Positions 6,369 through 13,210 of a stretch of DNA of 16,074 nucleotides are shown here, piece by piece. The notes under the pieces are model-generated. The model searched no databases. It was not told the DNA's origin and worked only from the letters and a program-made list of their open reading frames with translations. Source of the DNA: an uncultured Gemmatimonadota bacterium. GTDB lineage: Bacteria > Gemmatimonadota > Gemmatimonadetes > Gemmatimonadales > GWC2-71-9. The translations under genes and the position numbers were made by a program. The DNA is taken from assembly GCA_913009915.1 (NCBI GenBank), contig CAJVYZ010000005.1, forward strand, positions 1-16,074, read 5' to 3'. The stretch's first letter is position 1; each line of letters starts with the position of its first letter.

Positions 6369-7161
6369 CGCCCTCGCTGCCCCGCAGCCCCGCATCCGCG
6401 CCTACGATGAACACCGTTGGGAGCCTGGGGTTGGCTGGCGGATCGACCCAGCGAAGGTCACGGCTGCGGCCTCCGCCGAGCGGCCGGATCCTCAACCGCG
6501 TACCCCCGCTGGTAACGTAGGCCAGCGAGTCTCCACCCCACGGTACGATGTCGGCCGCGTCTTCAGTGATCAGCTGTTCGCTCCCCGACTGCGGCACAAC
6601 GCACATCCCCGCCCCGGTCGCGCACGGCGCCACCTTGGCGAACGCAGGCCTTCCCAAGAGAACGCTCAGGGCCGAGTCCGCGACGGCACTTTCGGCGGCA
6701 GCCGTCACCGTGAGCGGCCCGGGTGGCACCGTCGCCTGGAGCACGCCACCGGTGGTCGCGATATAGAGAAGTGGGCTGGTGGGATGCCACCCGAGATTGA
6801 CCGGAGCGCGGTCCTCCTCAGCGGTGAATAGCTCCCGCTCGGCCCCGTTGAGCAAGTTCATGACGACCACCCGATAGTCGGTGGAATCGCCGGCGCGGCG
6901 TCCCCGCAGGAACGCCAGCATCACCCCATCGGGTGACAGCGCGGGCCTGGTCTCGTGGAGCCGGGTGTACGTCACCGGATACACGCGGCCCCCGTCCGCC
7001 TTCACGGCGTACAGATCGCCCCGGCCGCCTTCCCCGTCCCCCACGAACACGACGAAAGTCTCCTGGCCCACGTCGATTCTATTCTGCAGAGGGGAGAGCG
7101 AGACTCGGCATGCGGCCATGGTCGCAACCATGAGCGTAGCGCTGACGATCCGCCACATCAT
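6364..7161 (-). CDS. Lipoprotein with PD40/TolB-like beta-propeller repeats
   Basis: The 265-residue product starts MMWRIVSATLMVATMAAC, a signal peptide ending in a lipobox with C18 as the lipidated residue. The mature protein contains propeller-type repeats, most clearly TRPALSPDGVMLAFLRG (PD40 motif, pattern P-x-SPDG-x-x-x-A) after DLYAVKADGGRVYPVTY, and later NLGWHPTSPLLYIAT. These repeats are shared with TolB and with WD40-like proteins and generally mediate protein contacts; the role here is unknown. At about 250 mature residues it is shorter than TolB and has no N-terminal TolB domain. Its ATG overlaps the stop of the transporter gene upstream (ATGA at 7158-7161), so it is probably translationally coupled to it. 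The C-terminus ends in a 9-bp tandem repeat. Confidence 0.75.
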   Translation of the reverse strand: MMWRIVSATLMVATMAACRVSLSPLQNRIDVGQETFVVFVGDGEGGRGDLYAVKADGGRVYPVTYTRLHETRPALSPDGVMLAFLRGRRAGDSTDYRVVVMNLLNGAERELFTAEEDRAPVNLGWHPTSPLLYIATTGGVLQATVPPGPLTVTAAAESAVADSALSVLLGRPAFAKVAPCATGAGMCVVPQSGSEQLITEDAADIVPWGGDSLAYVTSGGTRLRIRPLGGGRSRDLRWVDPPANPRLPTVFIVGADAGLRGSEGG

Positions 7162-9419
7162 TCGATCAAGACTTGCTGCTCGGCGGACACAAAGAGCACG
7201 TCATGCAGACTCTGGTGCCGCATGAACAACTCGACGCCACGTTCCTTGAGCCGCTCTTTGGTGAAACCGAAGATGACCAAGTCGGCATGAGCCGATCTGG
7301 TGGCCACCAGTTCGTCGAAGTCGACCGCCTCGTCGGTCGGGATGATGCGCAGATTCTTGCGGCTGATCGGCAGGCGGCCGGAATCGATCATGTCGTTCAA
7401 CTGGCCGCGGCGTTCAGATGCCTCCGCCTGGGGCACGGCGGCGAAGATTCTGACCTCCGCGTTCTGCCAGTCCCGGTGCCCCAGGAGGATGTAGGCCAGC
7501 ATGGTGATCAGGTTGGCGTTGCCGTAGTCGTGCCACGTCAGCCAGATGTGCAGATTGGTACGGCTGCCGAAGAAGTGTTCTCCGTGTCGGAGGACCAGGC
7601 TGTTCATTCTGGTGGCCGCCGCTAGCCGGCAGCCTTCTTCCAGTTCGCGTAGGACCTCCGGGTCGTCGTCGGCCCGGCACTCCAACAGGATGGAGTTGTT
7701 GTCCATACCGGTCACGCCCGGGAGTTGTAATGCCTGCGCCAGCGCCGACCGGATCGACGGCGAAATGATCGCGTCCACGTAAATGGCGCTGCGGCGCGCC
7801 TGCGTTATTTCGACGAGCTGCCGTCGCAGCTTCCGGCTCTCGCGAAACGTTTCCGCGGTCAAGTTGCCCCGAATGAAATGGATGTAGGTCCCGAACCCGT
7901 AGCGCTGGCACAACCAACTGAGCATCTGCAACGGGGCCGATCTGGAGAACGTCCGCCCATTGACCATGATGACCGACGGGCGCCATTCCTGCGCGTGACG
8001 CAGGGTATTGCTAGCCTGCAACTTGACCTGCGAATACCGGGTTGCCTGGGTCATCGCCCCCTGGAACAGCGCGGCGATGTCGTCCGACCCGCGCCCCATC
8101 CGGATGGCATAGTACAGCCCGACCATCATCGCCAGCGCCATGACGGCGTAGAACGGCTGGATCTGGAACATCAGAATCAAAGACATCACCGCGCCGAGCA
8201 GACTCAGGTACCACTTGGACCGGAAGGTGGGGCGGTAGCTGGGGCGCGCGGCGAAATGCTCCAACGCGCTTATGAGGCACAGGGCGCCGTAGGTCACCAT
8301 GAAAAACATGGTGATGAGCCGGGCGACGGAGTCGACATTGCCCACGAGAACGGTGACCAGGGCGATGCCGACGGTGACGATGGTGGCGGCCCTGGGTTCG
8401 TTGGTGTCACCCACACCCACCGCCATCGCGGTGTTGGCCTTTGGCGTGGGGAAGATGCGATCGGCGCCGAGAGCCTGAAGGATGCGCGGAGCCACGATGA
8501 TCGAACCGATAGCTGATGACAGAGTGGCCGCAGCGAGACCGATGGGAATGATGGGCCCCCACAGGGCGATCCTGGACATGACCAGCGGGTCTGCGGCCAG
8601 CAGTTCGGGGGGTGCCGAGCTGGCCAGCTTGAAGGTGACCAACAGATAGATCACCAATCCGAAAACCGTGGCTCCGATGACGCCGAGCGGGATCGACTTC
8701 CGCGGATTAGCCAGGTCACCGGACAGGCCCACGCCCGCGGCCATGCCGGTAAAGGCTGGGAACACGATGGCAAAGACCAGAATGAACGGGTCGGCATTGG
8801 GAATCCGGTCCAGTGGCCGCAGTGCCTGCACCGTATGACCGTCGACCGGCGAGCCGAGAAAGAACATCACCAGTGACAGCCCGAGAATTGCGGCCACGCC
8901 CCACAGCGCGCGGACACCAATGGCGGCACCCCGGCTCACGACAAGAAACCCGAGAACGAGCGTGGCCGGGAGCGAGATCATGCGAGGATCGAAGTCGAAC
9001 GGGAAGAAGGCGTCGAATGCCGGGGCAATCGGTCGGAAAGCCTCGGCAAAGGCAATCATGTAGAACGCCACGGAAACTGCTCGCGACACATACAGCGACA
9101 GGCCTATGGCGCCGCCGATGGACGTGCCGAAGGACCGGGAGATGATGAAGTACTCCCCGCCGCCTTCCACCCGGCGGTTGGTGGAGATCTCGGCGATGGC
9201 GAGGGCGGTCGGGATGGTAACCAGGTGACCGACCAGCAAGATCATCACCGTACCAATGAGGCCGGTGTTGCCGACCGCGTACCCGAACCGGAGGAACAAG
9301 ATGGCGCCGAGGATGGTGCTGACGCTCGCCAGAAAGACGGGAGCGGTGCCGAAGGCATGTCCCCCGCCTTGTGCCGTGTCGTCGGCGGTCGTCGATTCGA
9401 GTAGGTTCTTGGTCGCCAT
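7158..9419 (-). CDS. Prokaryotic cation-chloride cotransporter (SLC12-like) with cytosolic C-terminal domain
   Basis: The 753-residue product has about 12 hydrophobic segments in residues 25-440 and a soluble C-terminal part of about 300 residues. Several stretches line up with NKCC/KCC proteins as I recall them: ILGAILFLRFGYAVGNTGL (36-54), GGGEYFIISRSFG (86-98) then GGAIGL, FPAFTGMAAGVGLSGDLANP (220-239), APRILQALGADRIFP (310-324) and YLSLLGAVMSLILMF (404-418). They place it in the cation-chloride cotransporter branch of the APC superfamily rather than with ordinary amino-acid permeases. Expected role: electroneutral cotransport of Cl- with Na+ and/or K+ across the inner membrane, for volume or ion balance; the actual substrates are not readable. 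The C-terminal part resembles the universal-stress-like cytosolic domain of the family. No good Shine-Dalgarno; it starts 26 bases after the E1 alpha gene. Confidence 0.87.
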   Translation of the reverse strand: MATKNLLESTTADDTAQGGGHAFGTAPVFLASVSTILGAILFLRFGYAVGNTGLIGTVMILLVGHLVTIPTALAIAEISTNRRVEGGGEYFIISRSFGTSIGGAIGLSLYVSRAVSVAFYMIAFAEAFRPIAPAFDAFFPFDFDPRMISLPATLVLGFLVVSRGAAIGVRALWGVAAILGLSLVMFFLGSPVDGHTVQALRPLDRIPNADPFILVFAIVFPAFTGMAAGVGLSGDLANPRKSIPLGVIGATVFGLVIYLLVTFKLASSAPPELLAADPLVMSRIALWGPIIPIGLAAATLSSAIGSIIVAPRILQALGADRIFPTPKANTAMAVGVGDTNEPRAATIVTVGIALVTVLVGNVDSVARLITMFFMVTYGALCLISALEHFAARPSYRPTFRSKWYLSLLGAVMSLILMFQIQPFYAVMALAMMVGLYYAIRMGRGSDDIAALFQGAMTQATRYSQVKLQASNTLRHAQEWRPSVIMVNGRTFSRSAPLQMLSWLCQRYGFGTYIHFIRGNLTAETFRESRKLRRQLVEITQARRSAIYVDAIISPSIRSALAQALQLPGVTGMDNNSILLECRADDDPEVLRELEEGCRLAAATRMNSLVLRHGEHFFGSRTNLHIWLTWHDYGNANLITMLAYILLGHRDWQNAEVRIFAAVPQAEASERRGQLNDMIDSGRLPISRKNLRIIPTDEAVDFDELVATRSAHADLVIFGFTKERLKERGVELFMRHQSLHDVLFVSAEQQVLIE

Positions 9420-9445
9420 GCAGTGGTCTCTCGGTGCCGGCTGGG

Positions 9446-10543
9446 CTACCGCACGGGGTCTCGTGCGTACACACCCTGGAGGGCCGACGCTGGATCAGGC
9501 AACAGCTCCCGACTGGCTAACGCCTCTTCCTCGGCGCGCTCGGTTTCCCGCTCCGCATCCGATTCGGTCTTCTCCAGCTCCTCGCGGGTAATTCCCAGAG
9601 ACACGAGGTGCTCCTCAAACAGCCCAATAGGGTCCCGTCGTCCCCACTCCTGAAACAACTCGGCGGCGAACGTCGCTCGGGCCTCCCGTTCGTCGTGGGT
9701 GGCGTGACCACCCATACGGAAGGTGTTCGCCACCAGCATGACCGGTCCGCGGCCGGCCCGGCAGCGCTCGACCGCCAGATTGGTGGCCGCGTAGGCGTCG
9801 AGGACGTTGTTGCCATCGAAGGTCCCGCCCGCCATGCCATAGGCCTCCGGGAGGGCGCTCAAGTCCCCGCCAAGATGGTGTTGGTCGACCCGCGTGCCGA
9901 GGGCGACCTGATTGTTCTGCACGATGTAGATCACCGGCAACCGCAGGGTGGCCGCAAAGTTGAACCCCTCGTGCGTGGCCGCCACCTTGGTACTGCCGTC
10001 GCCCACCCAGTTGAGGGCCACACCGGCCTCGCCCCGAAGCCGGCTTGCCAGCGCCAGGCCGGCTGTCACCGGCACCATAGACCCAATCGGTGACACCGGC
10101 TGAAGCACGTTGTGGGGGAACGAGCCGGCGTGGAGATCACGGCCGCCGGAGGGTGAGTCAGCGCTCGCCAGATAGGCGCGCAGCATGTCGGCCAGCGGCA
10201 TCCCCATATCGCAACACGCGGCGGCATTGCGGATCATCGGCGCGACGTGGTCGCACGTCGGGTCGAGGGCGAAGACCGGCCCGACCGTCGTCGCCTCCTC
10301 CCCGGTTCCCAACCACGCCTTGGTTATGATCCCGAGCCGGACCCATCGCTTGAGCGTGACATCGTGCAACCTGGCACGTACCAGCCGGCGATAGATCTCC
10401 AGGAGTTGATCGTGACTCAGGGCATCGATGACCCGTTTGCGGTTCGGGTCCCGGTCAATGGTGCTCTGGTACTCGTCCAACAGGTCCGCATCGGGAGCCC
10501 AGTCGACGTACTCCGGCGGATCGTACGCGGGGAATCGTTTCAT
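9446..10543 (-). CDS. Thiamine-diphosphate-dependent 2-oxoacid dehydrogenase E1 component, alpha subunit
   Basis: The 365-residue product is a 2-oxoacid dehydrogenase E1 alpha subunit (pyruvate, branched-chain or related), which decarboxylates the 2-oxoacid and passes the acyl group to the lipoyl E2. The thiamine-diphosphate motif is clear: GDG at residues 181-183 and NN at 210-211, a spacing that fits the family. LGTGEEATTVGP (78-89) and DLHAGSFPHN (136-145) are the usual active-site and tunnel segments. GGHATHDE near 278-285 is the region corresponding to the conserved loop over the cofactor. Length is normal. An E1 alpha needs an E1 beta partner, yet no beta subunit, E2 or E3 gene is beside it here. 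The exact substrate is therefore open. The start ATG has no Shine-Dalgarno. Confidence 0.87.
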   Translation of the reverse strand: MKRFPAYDPPEYVDWAPDADLLDEYQSTIDRDPNRKRVIDALSHDQLLEIYRRLVRARLHDVTLKRWVRLGIITKAWLGTGEEATTVGPVFALDPTCDHVAPMIRNAAACCDMGMPLADMLRAYLASADSPSGGRDLHAGSFPHNVLQPVSPIGSMVPVTAGLALASRLRGEAGVALNWVGDGSTKVAATHEGFNFAATLRLPVIYIVQNNQVALGTRVDQHHLGGDLSALPEAYGMAGGTFDGNNVLDAYAATNLAVERCRAGRGPVMLVANTFRMGGHATHDEREARATFAAELFQEWGRRDPIGLFEEHLVSLGITREELEKTESDAERETERAEEEALASRELLPDPASALQGVYARDPVR

Positions 10544-10596
10544 CGGCTGTCTAGTGACGTGGTCGGATGTGAGGCGTATTGGCCGCTCCGAACAGG

Positions 10597-10610
10597 GCCA
10601 AGGCCTTGGC
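10597..10610. promoter_or_regulatory. 14-bp perfect palindrome upstream of the E1 alpha gene, possible operator
   Basis: GCCAAGGCCTTGGC is a perfect palindrome with no centre gap, 54 bases upstream of the E1 alpha start. It lies just downstream of the weak promoter at 10626-10655. A dimeric repressor site is possible but unproven; it also falls inside the kinase-like remnant. Confidence 0.3.
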
Positions 10611-10625
10611 GAATGTTTCCCTGGT

Positions 10626-10655
10626 GGGATAGCGCCCCGCCGGGTCGCGCGTCAA
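10626..10655 (-). promoter_or_regulatory. Weak sigma70-like promoter candidate for E1 alpha
   Basis: On the minus strand TTGACG (10650-10655), an 18-base spacer and TATCCC (10626-10631) give a -35 of five of six and a weak -10. The leader to 10543 would be about 75 bases. It lies within the kinase-like remnant, which lowers confidence. Confidence 0.25.
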
Positions 10656-10796
10656 GGCCCTGGCCCCGTTTGGTGTCTGGCGGGTATCGGGAGGGCCGGC
10701 ACGCACGCCGACGTCGACCAGGAAGGGCCCCTCACGAACACAAAACCGCGCCGGGGGATTGATATGAAGCCTGACAGCCGGGGCAGCGTTTGGAGC

Positions 10797-12227
10797 TCAA
10801 TCCCGGAACCGGTTACGTCCGTCGTTCTTCGCTTTGTAGAGGTTCTCGTCCGCCAGACGCAGCATGCCATCGCCGTCGTCGATGCGCTCGTCGGGGTAGG
10901 TCGCCACCCCGATGGACGTGGTCATGTGTACCGGATGCCCCGGCTCACCGAACTCGTAGCCGGAGACCCGGCGCAGAATCCGCTCGGCGAAGATGCGCGC
11001 GCCGGTGACACCGGTTTCCGGAAGTAGAATGACGAATTCCTCTCCACCGTAGCGGGCGACGATGTCGACCGCGCGCTGCTCGCGGCGCAGAAGGTTGGCC
11101 ATCTGCCGCAGGATACGATCACCAATGAGATGCCCGTAGGTATCATTGACCTTCTTGAAGTTGTCGATGTCGATCATGAGGCACGCCAGGATGGTGTCGT
11201 AGCGCTGAGCCCGGTCCATCTCCTGGGCCAGCTTCTCCACCAGGGCGCGGCGGTTGAACGCCTCCGTCAGCGGATCCGTCTCCGCCAGGCGGCGCATCTG
11301 CTCCTGGCCCATCACCGCGGTTTCCAGGTCGTAGGCCTTTTCCAGAGCGGCGACGGCGGCCTGGATGACCTGACTGGCAAACCTGGTGTCCTGCTCGTTG
11401 AGTGGGGCCGCTTCGGCCGTCGTCCGAAGAAAAAACACGCCCGTAGGCGTGTCCCGCAACTTGAACGGAATGGCAATCACCGAGCGGGTCGGCACCATGA
11501 CTCCCTCCGCCTCCCACTCCAAGCGAATGTCCTCGTACAGTGGGTCCGTCAGCACGTCCCGGACGTGCACCATTTCCCCCGACTGGATCGCCTTGCTGAT
11601 TTCCGGGTAGCGCTTGAGCTCGACCTGAAGGTTGGACAACATCGGGTTCTCGTTGGCTGCCACCACCGTGCCGACCTCGTCGCCAGAATTGGCGATGATG
11701 ATCGAGCACTTGGAGATTCGGAGCCCACGGGCCACCCGCCGCACCAGAATCTGGTAGATCTCATCAGGCTTGAGCGAGGCGGTGACCTCCTGCAGGATGT
11801 CGACCATTTCGGTGCGGGAGTGAGCTTCGGCACGGGCCTGGTTCAATTCCCGCCCGACGCGCAGGTGGGCTTTGACCCGCGCCAGGAGTTCGCGCACCCG
11901 GAACGGCTTGGCGATGAAATCCGAGGCACCCAATCCCAGCGACTTCACCGTCGCTTCCTCGGGCTGCATGGAGGAAATCATCAGTACCGGAAGATCGGCC
12001 AGCACCGGCTCCGCCTTGACCTGTTCCAGGAGCTGGAGGCCATCGACCTTGGGCATCATGATGTCGAGCAACAGCAGATCGAAGGGATCGGCCATGAGTT
12101 GCTCCATGACCCCCTCCCCACCGGGAACGGTCACGACGTCATACCCGTTGTCCTTGAGAATCCAGGACAGCGTCCGCGACAGCGCTTGGTCGTCGTCGGC
12201 AACCAGGATCTTCGGCGCCAGACTCAT
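10797..12227 (-). CDS. REC-GAF-GGDEF response regulator, diguanylate cyclase
   Basis: The 476-residue product has three domains. An N-terminal receiver (residues 5-120) has the acidic DDD at 11-13, phosphorylation site D55 and K107. A GAF-like domain (about 140-300) contains the HVRDVLTDP segment typical of GAF domains. The C-terminal GGDEF domain (about 315-476) has the active site GGEEF at 394-398, so it should make cyclic di-GMP from GTP. An RxxD inhibitory site is present at R385-D388, five residues before GGEEF, so product feedback inhibition is expected. There is no DNA-binding or EAL domain. The sensor kinase that would phosphorylate D55 is not in the window. The ATG follows the threonine dehydratase stop directly (TAGATG), so translation is likely coupled. 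Confidence 0.92.
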   Translation of the reverse strand: MSLAPKILVADDDQALSRTLSWILKDNGYDVVTVPGGEGVMEQLMADPFDLLLLDIMMPKVDGLQLLEQVKAEPVLADLPVLMISSMQPEEATVKSLGLGASDFIAKPFRVRELLARVKAHLRVGRELNQARAEAHSRTEMVDILQEVTASLKPDEIYQILVRRVARGLRISKCSIIIANSGDEVGTVVAANENPMLSNLQVELKRYPEISKAIQSGEMVHVRDVLTDPLYEDIRLEWEAEGVMVPTRSVIAIPFKLRDTPTGVFFLRTTAEAAPLNEQDTRFASQVIQAAVAALEKAYDLETAVMGQEQMRRLAETDPLTEAFNRRALVEKLAQEMDRAQRYDTILACLMIDIDNFKKVNDTYGHLIGDRILRQMANLLRREQRAVDIVARYGGEEFVILLPETGVTGARIFAERILRRVSGYEFGEPGHPVHMTTSIGVATYPDERIDDGDGMLRLADENLYKAKNDGRNRFRD

Positions 12228-13163
12228 CTACCCAACCAGTTGGTGAAATACTGCATCATCCACATTTCCCCCACTGACAATGGCAACGACGGGTCCGTCC
12301 ACATCGACGGCGCCGGCCAGCAAGGCGGCAGCCGTGGCGGCTCCAGACGGCTCGACCCTGAGGCCGGTCTCATGCAGAACCCGAACGGCGCCGGCCAGCT
12401 GCTCGTCGTCAACCAACGCTACGTCCGCGACCACCGGCTGTATGATCGAAAACGTTAGAGTGCCAATCGATAACGGGAGCAGCCCGTCGGCCAAACTCCT
12501 TGCATTTTGCAAAGATACGGGGTGTCCCGCCGCGAGCGCCGCACTCAATTTGGCGGCGCCAACGGGTTCAACGGCCACCACCCGGATTTCAGGCCTGAGG
12601 GCGGCAACGACAGTGCACGCGCCTGCAAGAAGGCCGCCACCGCCAACCGGCACCACCAGCGTCCCGATAGCCGGGCATTGCTCCAGAATTTCCAAGGTAC
12701 AGGTGGCCTGTCCGGCAACGATATCGGGGTGATCGAACGGCGGGATGATGACGAGGCCCTGCTCGGCCGCGATCGACTCGGCACGCTCCTGTCTGGTCCG
12801 CGAGGTGGCCCCACCGAAGACGACTTCCCCGCCCAGGCGCTTGACGCCCGCGACCTTGATGCCGGGAGCGTGCTCCGGCATGACGACCACCGCCCGGCAG
12901 CCGAGGCGGCGAGCCGCGAAGGCTACCGCCTGGCCATGATTGCCGCTGGAGTAGGTGATGACCCCGGCCGCCCGTTCGGACGGCGTCAGTTGGGCGATGG
13001 CGTGGTAGGCGCCTCGGACCTTGAAGGCCCCGATCGGCTGCTCCTGCTCGCACTTGAGGTAGGCCGCTACTCCGAGCCGCTGGCTGAGGGGGGAACACTC
13101 AACCAGCGACGTGCGAACCGCGACGCCTTCGAGCCGACGGGCGGCCTGGCGCACGGCCTCCAT
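12228..13163 (-). CDS. Threonine dehydratase/serine racemase-like PLP enzyme
   Basis: The 311-residue product is a fold-type II PLP enzyme. Features are GAFKVRGA with the PLP-binding K48, SSGNHGQA at 72-79, the tetraglycine phosphate-binding loop PVGGGGLLAG at 172-181, and SGGNVD at 297-302. These match catabolic threonine ammonia-lyase (threonine to 2-oxobutyrate plus ammonia) and serine racemase, which are hard to separate by sequence alone. The C-terminal ACT-like regulatory domain of biosynthetic IlvA is absent; the protein ends right after the catalytic domain, so I avoid the ilvA symbol. It begins 47 bases after the gyrA stop on the same strand and runs directly into the cyclase gene. 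There is no clear Shine-Dalgarno. An N-terminus 10-15 residues longer is common in the family, but no better start is visible. Confidence 0.88.
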   Translation of the reverse strand: MEAVRQAARRLEGVAVRTSLVECSPLSQRLGVAAYLKCEQEQPIGAFKVRGAYHAIAQLTPSERAAGVITYSSGNHGQAVAFAARRLGCRAVVVMPEHAPGIKVAGVKRLGGEVVFGGATSRTRQERAESIAAEQGLVIIPPFDHPDIVAGQATCTLEILEQCPAIGTLVVPVGGGGLLAGACTVVAALRPEIRVVAVEPVGAAKLSAALAAGHPVSLQNARSLADGLLPLSIGTLTFSIIQPVVADVALVDDEQLAGAVRVLHETGLRVEPSGAATAAALLAGAVDVDGPVVAIVSGGNVDDAVFHQLVG

Positions 13164-13210
13164 TGAAACCGGGGGAAGCTTAGCGGTTACGGACGTGCGA
13201 CGCGGAAGAT

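Larger units (their letters stand above)
10551..10706 (-). pseudogene. Possible remnant of a Ser/Thr protein kinase catalytic-domain C-terminus
   Basis: In the 253-base gap between the cyclase and E1 alpha genes the minus strand has an open frame of 81 codons without an ATG, ending in TAG at 10551-10553. Its peptide includes ARALTRDPAGRYPT then RETFAKALALF (about 10586-10664), which strongly resembles subdomain XI of bacterial Hanks-type kinases, where a conserved Arg follows (A)LxxDPxxR(Y/F)xT and an FAxAL helix ends the domain. Nothing kinase-like precedes it in this frame. The only start-like codon is a GTG at 10704-10706 with no ribosome site. I read it as a decayed fragment, but a spurious match is possible; the frame's third-position GC is high, as in the real genes. 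Confidence 0.35.

Noticed and set aside
11130..12458. A 442-codon plus-strand frame opposite the cyclase and dehydratase genes
   Set aside because: It spans two real genes on the opposite strand and has low-complexity, His/Arg/Gln-rich composition.
12228..13163. Biosynthetic IlvA assignment
   Set aside because: The protein has no C-terminal ACT-like regulatory domain and ends right after SGGN, which fits the catabolic or racemase branch.
13164..13210. Terminator between gyrA and the dehydratase gene
   Set aside because: I find no stable hairpin with a T-run in the 47 bases; read-through is likely.
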